Under the pieces are notes generated by a model. It ran no database searches, was not told where the DNA came from, and saw only the letters and a program-made list of their open reading frames with translations. From Chytridium lagenaria (Eukaryota; Chytridiomycota; Chytridiomycetes; Chytridiales; Chytridiaceae): 64,000 bases of DNA. A program made the translations under genes and the position numbers. Every line of letters begins with the position of its first letter. Within the stretch, counting starts at the first letter, position 1. The stretch covers positions 1 through 64,000 of the forward strand of contig JAHLKC010000178.1 in NCBI GenBank assembly GCA_025449115.1. The letters run 5' to 3'. Below, piece by piece: positions 1 through 11,257 of the stretch.

Positions 1-555
1 GGGCCGTTTAGAATTGGGGAGGGTTCCTCCATGCACTCCGCCACGTGAATTCACCAACGGATCCTGTGAAAGATGTTTGCTCCTCCCAGTCTCCTCGTCG
101 TCTTCATCGAAAGCAACAGTACCCTGATGCCTCCGATTAAAATGCGGCTCCCTCGCACCACTTGGTTTTTTAACGAAAAAGCCAAGCGAGTTTCTAAACA
201 CTGATGCACCTCCAGCTCCACCTCTCGCCAATGATGCCTGACGATCAAATGTGGCGGCAGTGTCAGGCAGGTTGATGACGGCTTCCTGTTGTTGCTGTTC
301 TTGCTTTGCTACATTGGTGGCTGCACCTTCTTTCACTTCTTTAAACCATGCAACTGGATCTCTGAAAGCTGTGGAGGGTTTGTTCATGGGGGAGGTGTCA
401 AAGGGAAGACGGAGTTCAAGGTCACCAGAGTAGCGAATTTTGCCGTCTTTGGAAACTTCGGTCTTGGATGAGGAGGCATCATGTGTGGTGGTGTCTGATG
501 CTGAGGGATCACCTCTGAGATAAGGTTGTTTCCTTGGATCAAGAGAGGAGGACAT
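1..555 (-). CDS. Unknown protein, N-terminal 185 residues (runs off window start)
   Basis: An open frame starts at ATG 555-553 and stays open for 185 codons to the first base of the window, so the gene continues outside it. The start MSSSLDPRK is followed by a hydrophilic, Ser/Thr/Asp-rich stretch, a more ordered segment with RYSGDLELRLPF and DPVAWFKEVKEG, a short Gln run (EQQQQE), and a basic and acidic part near the edge (DEDDEE). I see no signal peptide or membrane span. The frame is longer than expected by chance and its codon use resembles that of the neighbouring genes. I do not recognise the family. A TATA-like ATATAG lies about 270 bases upstream, too far to be convincing. The next gene starts on the other strand at 1695, so the two share a divergent upstream region. 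Confidence 0.6.
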   Translation of the reverse strand, partial: MSSSLDPRKQPYLRGDPSASDTTTHDASSSKTEVSKDGKIRYSGDLELRLPFDTSPMNKPSTAFRDPVAWFKEVKEGAATNVAKQEQQQQEAVINLPDTAATFDRQASLARGGAGGASVFRNSLGFFVKKPSGAREPHFNRRHQGTVAFDEDDEETGRSKHLSQDPLVNSRGGVHGGTLPNSKRP

Positions 556-1694
556 TTTCTGAAATGTTCAATGAGTAATAACACTCTTCTTGAGAGTGGA
601 ATGAGGATGTAGGTAGGTAGGCAGGTAGTGTAGTCAGACAGATATGAAGGGATGAAGGGATGAAGGGGGGGACGATGGTCTCCGCTAGAGTCCTCGTATA
701 AAAAAAAAAAAAAAGATGAAGCAACGATTAAGCTAAACGGCAAGACGCCGTGTAACACAAGGTGACAAAGATTACACAAGAAAGAAATCATCTTTTTTTG
801 GTTCTTGTGAATTAAAATTATATAGTGGTGGTTGGTGCGGCACACACAAAGAGAATTGTCAAACGAAATATTTAACAGTAATAAATTCTAACAAATATTT
901 ACAACATCACATCTACAAATACCTTATAAAATACACTGCTAAATGCGAATAATAATACGTAACCATATACCTAATAAATAGATAGTATGAATGTATGTAC
1001 ATGGAGCATAGATTGAACTATCAACCTATTTATTTTCATTGTTATTACATTGAACAAATCATATCTATTACGCGTGAACAGTAAAAGTGATATAGATAGA
1101 TATGTACATGCGTAGATGAGGACATCAAGTTTTACCAACTCATCATCTGTAAGTTTCTCCATGTAGCTGCCTACCTACCTCCATGTAGCATGCATGCATG
1201 CATACCAATAAGTTGATGGTTGATGTGATAACTATGTATTTAGTATTAGACCGTAGTAACGTATTAATACAAAATACTTGTTACCTAATAATAGTTTATT
1301 ATTGTAAATGTATACTGAATCCTGCAATGGAGTATTTACTTTTAGTAACGTAATAAGATACTATGTACATAGTTATTTTATATGTACAATTTGAATAAAT
1401 AAATAAATACCTAAAAATGTCGCATGACATCACTAATGGTATGTGCTCTCTGGGTCATGTGCAATAATTAAATAATTAAAATAAATAAAACTCCTCCTTT
1501 TCTCTCCCCCCCAAAAAACATTCATTTCTGTTACACAAGATTCTATAACCGCCCATCCCCAACAAAACACTGTATTATATATTGATTAATTAAAATTTAA
1601 TACACGTTCAAAACGTATGTCCTAAATAGATGGAAGGATATTAAATTATAATTAAAAACTACTTCTAATACCCCACACCTTTTCACTCTCTGCA
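556..1694. other. Divergent AT-rich intergenic region
   Basis: This 1.1 kb separates two divergent genes. It contains a 14-base A run near 700, several TTTATT/AATAAATA blocks, and a short GCATGCATGCATGCATAC repeat near 1187-1204. Short frames here lack protein-like composition. I see no RNA gene. Confidence 0.6.
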
Positions 1695-4092
1695 ATGACG
1701 GCCTCCATCGACACCTCCCCTGATTTCACTCCTACCAACACTACTACCAATACCACCACCACCACCACCACCACTACTACTACTACTGCCAATACGATGG
1801 TCAACTTGAAACAACAAGTAGCAGCAGACTTTATTCAAGATGACCCTCTTCCCTCCTACGCATCCTCAATAACTGATTCTGTCACATCTCACTCGAACCG
1901 TCGTCACAAGTCTTCTTCATCCTCATCCCGTCGTCATGCAAAAGCTCCTTCTTCCTCTTCTTCTCCTCCTGCCATGACTCCCATTGAACACCACCATCAA
2001 CTCTCTAGAAGAAAGTCGGACAGGAAAAGAAGCATCGTCCCACCTCCCCCCATCAATGTCATCAAAAAAGTCGACCATCTGGACTTGAAATCTCAATTCA
2101 ATGAAAAGGCCATGTTTGACATGATGGAACATGGTGGTGGTGCTGGTGTTGGGCTGGGTGGTGTTGGCCTGACGGATCCAGTGCAGGTGAGATTATTTTT
2201 TTATAGTGTGATTGAGGAGGTTTACGTCATCGGATGAATGGGATCTGTGGGACCCCGCAAGAGCGGAACTTGCGAAACCGGACGAGGTCTATGCTGTAAA
2301 ACAAGTGATAAACATTGCCGTGAAGCATCGCGAACCGCTTCTTTATTCCGCGCAAATCGAGTCCAACCATCTTGCGTTAGCAGGATTTAGCTGATTTAGT
2401 GGTCCATGCATAACATACTGCCCATACACGATGGCCACTACTTTCTTCATATCGTTTTGTTCTTTTTCATACTCTATTCTACCCATACATCATATTTCTA
2501 ACGCGGATACTATCCAATCTAGCTCGACACTGTCATGCAGAGAATATCTGCAACGCAACAACAACTGGCATCCATGATGGAAGACCTAAAACTCGTCGCA
2601 AGAACAGTCGCCGCCAGCTCCGCTCCTCAACAACAACAGCAACAACAACAACAACAGCAACTCCTATTACAACAAAACAACCACCACCACCCTTTAACCA
2701 CATCCACTTCCTCTACTTTAACCCCAACAACTTCAACACTATCATCATACCCCCCACTCCATCGCCAACTTAACCGTCCCGCCTCCATGCATTTCCCAAC
2801 ACCCCCTCATCACCACCACCACCACAACAACGACGACTACCATCACCCTCCCGACATGCACCGTCGCCTCTCTGTTTCCTCTTCCACCTCGCTCCCCTCC
2901 CGTTACACCACCACCCTCCCACAAGGCGGTACCGTCTTTGTCGACCCAGACGACGAAGTCACCATGAGCCCTCACACACCCGTCTCACCCTGGCACCATC
3001 GCACCTGGACGCCCCCCACCCGATCTCGATGTTCCACGTCGTCACAACTCTTACACCCCATCCTCCTCCCCTTCCTCCTCCTCCGACACCGACTCCTACA
3101 CCCCTCGTCGTCGAATCCGTCGTCTCGAACACCCACGTCCCCGATCCTCAACCCCTCGAGCAACCCCATCCCGTCCCTCCACGCCCCGTCTCGCCTCCCC
3201 ACACACAGACGACGATCCCCCGGCGTCATCACGTCGTGCGAAACGCCGAGACGCCCAATTCGACCAATCCTTTGATAAAGTCTCCACCATGCTTCAGAGT
3301 CTCATCATGGAAGCGAAAATGGCTGTCAACGAACCCACACCCATTCTCAACCTCTCTGATGAGGAGCTTGTTGAAACACCTTCTTGGACTCTACCCACTG
3401 GCGCCTCTCTTTCTCGAACCACTGTTGCGCCACCCCCCGACGCGTTAGAGGACGGATTCAACCTGTGACGGTGGATGTTGGAGAGTTTGGGGTGGAGAAG
3501 TTGGGGTTTTCACCTGATTCCCTTATTGCGTTGGGAGGGAGGATGATGAGGATGTGTTTCATGTTGCTGAGAGTGGGAATGAGGAGGAGCGTGGGAGAGG
3601 GCGAGGTTTGGACCGACTTTGGAGAATGTGTCGTCGGATGAGGCGACAGAGTCTTTGGAGGAGGAGGAGGAGGAGGAGGTGGAGGAGAGTGTGGAGAGTA
3701 TTGTGAAGGGTGTGGAACGGATGGGGGAGGGAGGAGGAGGTGGTGCGAAGCCTTGGGAGGAGAAGGTGGTGGTTGTACCGAATCGTGTGGTGGATTCTTG
3801 GGAGTGAATGGATCGTCGGCGGTATGTATTTTTCTTCTCTTTTTTTTGGGGGGGGTCTGTGATCCTTTTATTTGTTCTTCTTCTCTTTTTATGATATGGG
3901 TATATGTATTGACGGTGCTTTTTTTTTTTTTTTTAGGCGTCAGCTTTACTGCTTACGCAGGTGTCGCTGTTGTTTATTATGGCGACGTCTGTGTGGACGG
4001 TGGCGAAATCGGCGTTTGGGACGGGAGTTGGGGGGACTATGTTTGGGTTTTCGGGGAAAGAAGAAGAGAAGAAGAAGAAGGCGGGCAAGTGA
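1695..4092 (+). CDS. Low-complexity tail-anchored membrane protein of unknown function
   Basis: Exon 1 (1695-2186) starts MTASIDTSP and has a poly-Thr tract, a Ser-rich block and basic clusters. It splices in phase 0 to exon 2 (from 2523) at LTDPVQ|LDTVMQ, giving a Gln/Leu-rich coiled-coil-like segment (SATQQQLASMMEDLKL), poly-Gln, His runs, and then Arg/Ser/Pro-rich disorder. Protein-like sequence changes frame in a C run near 3013 and again near 3465-3640, reading DKVSTMLQSLIMEAKMAV, then an acidic EEEEEEE segment. The last exon (3937-4092) encodes a hydrophobic helix (LLLTQVSLLFIMATSVWTVA) and ends GKEEEKKKKAGK before TGA 4090. A C-terminal helix with a basic tail suggests a tail-anchored ER or outer-membrane protein. 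This is inference; no known family is recognised. The frameshifts sit in homopolymers and look like consensus errors. Confidence 0.6.
2187..2522 (+). other. Long intron with an unexplained GC-richer insert
   Basis: This 336-base intron is several times longer than most here. Its flanks are AT-rich, but 2235-2395 is GC-richer and holds a 53-codon open stretch (reads DEWDLWDPARAELAKP and further) with no ATG. It could be an alternative exon, an exonised mobile-element piece or a non-coding RNA. Nothing in the sequence decides between these. Confidence 0.4.
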
Positions 4093-4717
4093 CGTGTAAC
4101 TTTTTTTTTTTTTTCTTTTTTTTTTTTGTGAGGGTTTCTGTATGTGAGGAAGCGAGGGCCGTTTATTGTTGTCGTAGAATGGGTGGTTGGGTGTTCATTA
4201 TTTTCTCATTTTTTTGTTTCTTTTTTCCTTTTTTTAATGTGTTTTGACCGGTTCAAGTCTTTTTTTTTTATGTTTGTTTTGTGAGGTTGAATCTTTTTTT
4301 TTCATTTCGTTTTTGTTTGGTATGGAAACCTATGAATCTTTTTCCTCTATTATTATTATATTCTGTTGTTATTTTTTTTTTCTTTCGGACTGCTGTAAAA
4401 GTAAATGAGTTTTCTGTTATGTTTTGTTGTTGTGGGTAATTCATTTCCTATGTTTCTTTATCGTTCCCAAGTTATTTTGGGTGTTGGCGTTTGTTGTTCT
4501 TTTTCCTTTTTTTTTTTTGCGTGTCCTGTTGGGACGCTTTTTTTTCATTTCTGTTTTTTGGAAAACGATACCATTTTTTTTTAAAAAAAAATAGTTGGAA
4601 CGTTGTTTTATACTGTCTTTCTTTGTCTGGATTGTGCATTTGATGCCAACGACAAGAAAATGATAAAACGCCGAGTATAAACAGTCGTGATTACACTTCA
4701 TCATCCCATGTTTCTCT
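4093..4717. other. Convergent intergenic region, T-rich
   Basis: This lies between two converging genes. It is dominated by T runs of 8-14 bases on the + strand (4100-4570). The frames here are by-products of those runs. It probably holds both 3' ends and poly(A) signals. No RNA gene is seen. Confidence 0.6.
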
Positions 4718-5927
4718 TTAAAACCCATACACGAACGTTCCAATCACCCATATAGCGATATCCAACACCACAACCCCGACGTACGAGATTGACGATACGA
4801 CGTCAAGTTCCCGGTATGTAAGCCTAATGCGATCAATGATAACACACCACCGAGGATATCGAAAAGGAGGAAAAGTCGTGATATTCCGTGACATGTTTTG
4901 GTTTCTATCAAAAAATCAACAGGGGGTTGTAACCAAACAAAAAAAATAAAAAAAATAAAAAAAAAATAAAAAAAAAGGAACACGGTTTTCCGTGACTTAC
5001 TGTATATCTCAATGAATTGGGGTACGAATCCCCGACGATCAAAAACGCAGCAACGGATACCACCACTGTTGAAAAACGCTGTACGGTTTCATTCAAAGAC
5101 GCATCCATGGTCTTTTTTCGTTAGACATGTGAACATGGATGCTGTGTACCTTTAATAAATAGACGAGGGATACTTCCATTCCACCGAGGATGAGGAGACA
5201 TGGGAAGAGGGCGAGGAGGAATTTTGGCCAAAAGTTTGGAGGAAGAGGGGGTGGGGAGACGGGGAGGGTGGGACTTTTGGTGGATGGTGTGGTGGAAATT
5301 GGGTCTGAATTGTTTAATGTTGATGTGGACGTTGACGATAACCATAATCCTTTGTCTGCATTCTTCGTAACCCATCTTCCTGATCCTTCAAAACCACCTC
5401 CTCCTGATGATTCAAAACCCTATCCCTCTCAATCCTCTCCTCTCCCCTCTCCTCCGTCTCCTTCACAACCCTTTCCCCGGATCCTTCACAATCCCATCCC
5501 TCTCAATCCGCTCCTCTCCCTCTCCTCCGTCTCCTTCACAACACTCTCCCCCGTCTCCTTCACAACCCATCCTTCTCACTCTCCCCTCCTTCACCCTTCC
5601 ATCCCCCAACCCCCTCCACCACCAAATCTGCACAAGACACACCCCCCAAAAAACCCAAACACATTCGGCTGCACACAAGCGCAACCGCAAGTCCCGATCG
5701 TATGGCACCCGCTGCAAATATCGGCGTCCATAACGTCCACAGCAGCATCATGAGTGGTGATAGAGTGCCGGTGCTGCGGGTACGGTGGTTCTGAATGGCT
5801 GGAATGGATCAGATGTGACCATATAGTGAATTACTTGTGGGAGGAGTTGGAAGGACCAGAAGAGGAGACCGAGGTTGGAGAAGACTTGTTCGAGGATGTA
5901 CCTTGTTGAGGGGGATGGGGAGGACAT
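4718..5927 (-). CDS. PQ-loop repeat family membrane protein
   Basis: The start is ATG 5927-5925 (MSSPSPSTRYILEQVF). The first PQ-loop repeat reads LGLLFWSFQLLPQ, then, after a short intron, RTRSTGTLSPLMMLLW and TLWTPIFAAGAI. A second hydrophobic block (FGFLGG, QIWWW) is followed by a long low-complexity hydrophilic loop (5200-5590), a helix (FWPKFLLALFPCLLILGG), and the second repeat: VAAFLIVGDSYPQFIEIY, KTKTCHGISRLFLLFDILGG, and VSSISYVGVVVLDIAIW before TAA. Both repeats and the helix pattern match the PQ-loop (SLC66-like) family of transporters and organelle membrane proteins. The substrate is not predictable. At least three one-base shifts occur, each explained by a short homopolymer (CCCC before CAATTC; TT before GACGTC). 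The loop between the halves is longer than I would expect. Confidence 0.75.
5405..5590. repeat. Degenerate pyrimidine-rich tandem repeat inside the PQ-loop gene
   Basis: Units of the kind CTCTCCTCCGTCTCCTTCAC recur about four times with drift, separated by CAATCC-type blocks. On the minus strand the tract encodes a Gly/Glu/Arg-rich loop. It is a low-complexity expansion rather than a mobile element. Confidence 0.6.
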
Positions 5928-6390
5928 GGTGGAGGGAGGAAAGAGAAGGGGTTGGTTTGCATGGGGTGAAAATAAATATTGTATATTGAATGACAAATTC
6001 AGGAGGTCCATTTAAGTTGTTTTACGATGACTTGCGATGAAATGGAACTTTTAGAAACGCTTCGGGTGTTTATGGGTGAAATGAGGTGATGGGTGAAATG
6101 AGGTGATGGGTTCACGGCGTTTCCTCCCAAAGATGTCATTCGAGATTGTAAAGGGATGTGGTCATGATCGGAATTTTTTTTTTGTTTTTTGGGCCTGCAC
6201 TGTGGGATGGCTGGTTAATTAATACAAACTAAAGTCCTGTTGGTTGTTTGTAAAAAACGTTATGATTTTACAGCTGTTCAACAATTATTATTAATGTCCC
6301 TCCTTAAGGGAAGAGAGTTTCGGGTATATTCTAATGTAACATCCAGCAACACACGTAAAAACCTTGTAACCCAGAACCCAAAGCAAGGCC
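5928..6390. other. Spacer between two minus-strand genes
   Basis: This is promoter space for the PQ-loop gene and the 3' side of the EF-hand gene. A 19-base unit (gggtgaaatgaggtgatgg) is duplicated in tandem at about 6073-6111. I see no further gene. Confidence 0.55.
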
Positions 6391-6989
6391 TCAGTAAAAG
6401 AATTCCGGTAAACTGCTATCCAACCCAGACCCAAACAAAATCTTTCTCCGCGTCAACACTCTATCTCCTCCATACCCAAACCAACTCCTCATATCCCTCC
6501 CCCTCCTCCAAACCTCACTCGCCCAATAAATCTCCCACCTCGTCACATTATAAAAATTCCCCACATCCGTCCCATTACCCCCCATCGCCTCCCCATCCCA
6601 CACCCAAGTGTGAGTTCTCACAATCTCAGGCCACCTCAACACCCCATCCCGATCCACATCCAACGTTCTAAACACCTCAAACCTCTCCACACGGGTCATG
6701 AGATTCAAACCCAATATATCGAAAAGAGAATCCGCCGTGTCTGGTGTGAGGTAGCAGAATTCAGCCTTGATTTTGTCCTCTTGGAGAGGGAGAGCCGGGT
6801 CTGAGGGATGACAGTCTGGGGAGAGAGCGTGGAAGTAGCGGTTGAGAAGGGTTGGCCAGAGGGATGGGGTGATACGGATTCCTGAGAGGATGAGGAAGTA
6901 GTATTGGAGGAGGATGAGGATGAGGAGGAGGGTGTTGAGGGTTATTGCGGCGAGGTTACCGCGCAGGCGAAGAAGAGGACGTGGAGCAT
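6391..6989 (-). CDS. Signal-anchored protein with one EF-hand
   Basis: From ATG 6989-6987 the protein begins MLHVLFFACAVT. After a one-base shift near 6950 it continues ITLNTLLLILILLQYYFLIL, a strong N-terminal membrane helix or uncleaved signal. A soluble domain of about 160 residues follows, with LSPDCHPSDPALPLQEDK, then RVERFEVFRTLDVDRDGVL. DVDRDGVLRWPE fits a canonical EF-hand loop, with Asp at positions 1, 3 and 5, Gly at 6 and Glu at 12. The C-terminal part is rich in Trp and aromatic residues (TRWEIYWASEVW) and ends LPEFFY. A secretory-pathway calcium-binding protein is a reasonable inference. I recognise no specific family. The next gene upstream is divergent (+). Confidence 0.6.
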
Positions 6990-7354
6990 TGTGGGGTTGG
7001 GTGGTTTGAAGGTGGATGATGGTTGGTGTATGTGATGTGGTGATGGAGGTCAGGTATTGTTGATGTGAGTTGCGTGAGATGATGGCTGTTGACGAGGATG
7101 CACAGCCTGCGCAGATGGATGATGGTCAATGGATGATGACGTCCGCACCCAAAACACCACTCTTTGACAAGACTCTTTGTTGTTTGTCTTGAAAGCAATA
7201 AGAATTGTCACTGACTAAACCTGAAACAACTGACAAACCCTCATCCAGTTGATGGACCTCTCCTCCGTCATCAGCAATCGTCTCATTTTTCTTCTTCAGC
7301 CCCCCCTCTTCCGTCCTTCATCCCTTCAATCCTCAAAAAAACGTTCCACACCTA

Positions 7355-10300
7355 ATGACGCCTCTCAACCTCTTCCTCTCCTGTCTCGCCTTCCTCCTCT
7401 CTCTCACTGTTCTCTGGATACACCTCCCAACTCGAAACATTGCCCTCCTCCTTCTCTGCGCTGTATGCAATTTAACCCAGTTGATCATGATCCTGGGGGG
7501 GTCCGTGTTTCCGTTCTTCTTGGATGGGAGGGAGATTGGTGGGAAGGGGGTCGGCGTGAGGGTGCTTTGTGAGGCGCAGGTGAGTGGGGGTGATTTGATG
7601 GGATATGGGGAAACCTTTTGATGGGATGGAAATGGTGGATGAAGACGCGATTTGTAGGTTGGAGTTGGAAGAGGAAAAATATGATGGAGTAGTTGATAAG
7701 AAGATGTTTAGTCGAATGGTGTTCTTTGGTTTGTTCTTTGAGTATGCAGGCGTTACTGGTATGGCATTGGAAGCCAAAGGATGGAGGATTTCTATTTGAC
7801 GTGTTGAACTCCTGCAGACTTCTCCACCTCACTTCCACGCGTTTTATCCCCTCCCAAACCCATCACATCCTCCCATCCCTATGAACAACACTAACCCGCT
7901 TCCAGGCCTTCCTCCTCAACGTCTCGGTATCTCCATATGTAAGCCCCTCAACAGCCACCTCACCACTCACCTCCCGCCCTTTTAGATGGCAGCTGTCTCT
8001 CCCTAGCGATTGAGCTCTCCTTCCGCACAAGATCAACAACCCTCATCCATTCCGACGCTGAACGTCATGTGTGGAAACAGAAACGGAATTGGGTGTACCT
8101 TGCGTTGGCTGTTGGGTTACCGGTGCTTTTGGGGTTGTGGGCGGTGGCGTTTAGAACTTCGAGGTAGGGTGTGTTGAGGAGATATGACGTTGGTTTGTAG
8201 ATTTTTTTGGTGGTAGTGAGGGTTGGCGTGTTGTTATTGTTTTGAGTCGGTCATTGCGCTTGTGTTGTTATTGTTTTGTGTCGGTCCACTGCGCGTGTGT
8301 TGTTATTTTTTTTTCCTCAGTCACTGTACGTGTGTTATCGGTCACTGCGGCGTGTGTTTTTATTTTTTTTCCTCGGTCACTGCACGTGTGTTATCGGTCA
8401 CTGCGCGTGTGTTTTTATTCTTTTGCGTCGCCGGAGGTGAAAATCTGCTAATCACAGGCAAACACATGCCATGTTCTTCATGTAGCATCTATATTCACGA
8501 TTCCTAACGTTACCCTTTCAGCCACGCTTTCTACATTCAATCCGCCTACTGCGACAACGAGACCTCCAAATCGTCTTCTTCATCGTCTTTGTCCTAAGTC
8601 TCGGACTTTACACCATTGGGGGTTCCATCTTTACAGGTTTTGTGATTTCCTGCAACTTGACACCAAAAAAACTCTAATGTGTTTTTTAGTTATGGCTGTC
8701 GTCACTTATGCGCGTCGTCGAAACGCTATCGTGAAAGCGTTGGGTGAGTATTCATCGTCGTTGCCACAGGCTAGACTTGTGAGAGATGCGGCCGTGAATT
8801 CGAGTCATGTGTTGTGCAGATGTTGAAAAGAATGGCGATTTGGAGCGTGTATGTATTCTCTTTCTGGTTTTTTAATATAACGCGGCGTCTGGGACATGAG
8901 GGGGAAGGTTTTCTACGAGTAGACTGATACGATTCTCCTCTCGTTTGATTTTTTCGTTATGAAAAGTCTCCGCGTATTTTTTGTTTCATGTCAAACCTCT
9001 AACCTCTTTATAATTCAGCGGCTACCACCTCCTCGCCCTCGCCTTTCTCTTCCAAACCGCCTCCGCATCCGTCCAGAAACTCCTCCGCTCAAGAGACCCC
9101 ACCTCCCCGCCCTCTGATGAATCCGATTCTCGCGCTCCAACGGTGCAGTTTGGGACCGCAGGCGTCGCCGTTCTACTCTTCTTCTGTTTCGGGATGGTGA
9201 GGTCTAAAACAGGCATGTGTGTTTGATATTTATGAGTGTGATTTAGGGAAGCACGGCGATGACTAGAATGAAGGTGCTGTTCCATGTTTACCCAAAAAAC
9301 AGGAAGAGGGTGACCATCGAAGTGGAAGGCCGACGCAACTCTCTGTGAATGTGTTTCGGGTGAGTTGTGTTGATTTTTAAGGTTGTGTTGATTTTAAATG
9401 GCGTAACGTGTTTTTTTGGTAGCAAGGAACCGTCACCACCCTTTCTCGACATACCACCAACTGCGCTTCACCCACTGACGTTCATCCGCCTGAAGTCATC
9501 TTGCGTCGTCCTTCTAATGCGACAACGATACGGTATGGATGGATGAGGATGAAACGGAGACGGTGTTTGAGGTTGCGAGGAGGGGGAAGTGGGAGGGGAG
9601 GGAGGATTGCGCGTGTGGAGCGGGTGGGTAGGAAAGTGAAGATGAAGTTTATACCAAAGGTAGATAGATGGTTCTATGACCTTGATATACGCTCCTTTTT
9701 AATTTTTTATTGTTATCTTCTTTGATACTTCCTTGTGTTTCCTTATTTCTTTATATATATATATATATATAAATTTTTACCGTCAAAGTTTGCATATTTC
9801 TTTGTATATCTACTTTGTTATTTTCCTTATGTTTTTTTATTTCTTTTTATATATTACTTTATATTTAAATTACTTTATATTGAGAGTTTTCTTTGTTTTG
9901 CTTTAATTGTTTGAGAGAAATCATCACTTACAACCTTCTCGATTAGCCCAAAATCCTTCAAGTCCCACCCACCACCGACATTTCATCACTATCCAATGAC
10001 CCCCATTCCCCTCTCACCCCCTCCTACCTTTCACCTCCATCCACACTTTTTGCATCATCATTCACATCAGAAGATCCTCCGCTCACCCCCAACGCTCCTC
10101 CCTCATCATACACCCCCCAAACCTCCACCTACACTTTCCCAACGCCATCACACCCCGTTCGTCCCGACACATGGTGGGATCGCGCCACGGACGGCGTGAC
10201 GATCCGTACTTCCCATGATACAGAGGGTGTGCCATCACTCCCACGAACAGCTTGGTGTCCACGATGGACGTATTTGATGCAGGTGATCCATTCCCCCCAT

Positions 10301-11257
10301 TCCCGTGCAATTAAACTCCCATCCCCCTCTATCCCGCCCCACCATCCCGCCCCGACTGATTATTTTTGTTAGGTTGTAGAGGATTCGTCAAAAGTCGATA
10401 TCAAGACTTTGACGTCGAGTTTGAGTAGTTCACCGAGTTTGAGGTTGTCGTTGCCTGGCGCTAGGATTTCCGCGGTGTTTGAGGAGAGGGAGGAGGAGGG
10501 AAAGGAGACGAGGAGATGGTCGGATCCTCTTGGAGAGGTTGAGAATTTCAAGAACGTACGTATTATCTTTGTTTCTTTTGTTGTTGTTTTTTTATACCTT
10601 ACCCGTCGCATGGATTTACGACGGCAAATTAGTCTTTTTTCAGCAACGCGCGTGGAATTGAGGTGATTTTACGCTAACGTTGTGTGTAATTAAAAATAGG
10701 CTCAACCAAACTTGGTTATTTCATCCCCGGTATTCACCCATCCCCGTCGTCCACCCCCTCGCCCACCCCTCCCCGTCCCTGTCCACATTTTTCATAGAAC
10801 CGTTAAACGATCGATCGACACCACCTCCCTCGACCGTCCCCCTCCCATCAACACCAACATCCACAACGACACCAATATAAAATTAAAACCATCCCCACCA
10901 TCCACATCAACACCTTGTCTCACCGCCTCCTCAACAACATCCTCCATCCCCATCTCCCCGCCAGACTGGTCAGCCAAGGTCGAAGCCTCATCTCCCACCA
11001 CCACTTCCCCAACGTTACATCACGACGCGGCATCCACCATGTCCCCTGTGACGGCTTACATCCCTGGTGCTTCGCTTTATCGACATCATGAGAGTTTGGA
11101 CGTTGAGGTTGGGGATTGGGATGTTGGTGGGAGATGTGAGAGACGCGTGAGAGCTTGTGATGCGGGGGGATGGTATGCGCCGCCTGTGACCTGGAAAAGG
11201 GGTGATAAGAGACCTTATTGGGCGGAGGCTTGGTATACGGAGAAACGAATGATGTGA
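7355..11257 (+). CDS. Putative seven-helix receptor (STE3-like) with a long cytosolic tail
   Basis: About ten exons read MTPLNLFLSCLAFLLSLTV, TRNIALLLLCAVCNLTQLIM, then LCEAQ|AFLLNVSVSPY, a helix with CLSLAIELSFRTRS, WVYLALAVGLPVLLGLWAV, IVFFIVFVLSLGLYTIGG, VMAVVTYARRR, YHLLALAFLFQTASASVQ and VQFGTAGVAVLLFFCFGM. This gives about seven membrane helices within 350 residues. The helix spacing, the Cys before the third helix and the basic third loop recall STE3-type pheromone receptors, but no diagnostic motif is certain; other fungal receptor classes remain possible. The tail (exons at 9302-9660, 9947-10279, 10375-10557 and 10700-11257) is long, Ser/Thr/Pro-rich and disordered. It contains PDTWWDRATDGV and ends YWAEAWYTEKRMM. 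Single-base shifts occur near 7990, 8565, 9020 and 9290. The helical part is well supported; the receptor class is not. Confidence 0.55.
8225..8425 (+). repeat. Intronic minisatellite
   Basis: The intron 8164-8521 of the receptor-like gene carries diverged tandem copies of a GGTCACTGCRCGTGTGTT core joined by TTATTGTTTT or TTTTTCCTC linkers, about five to six copies. The array explains why this intron (358 bases) is much longer than the others in the gene. Confidence 0.75.

Noticed and set aside
384..845. 153-codon minus-strand ORF
   Set aside because: It overlaps, in another frame, the open N-terminal gene fragment 1-555 and is rich in Pro/Phe/Leu from T- and CT-rich leader sequence.
2745..3290. 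Several Arg/Gly- or Val-rich minus-strand ORFs
   Set aside because: They are antisense shadows of the low-complexity exon of the gene at 1695-4092.
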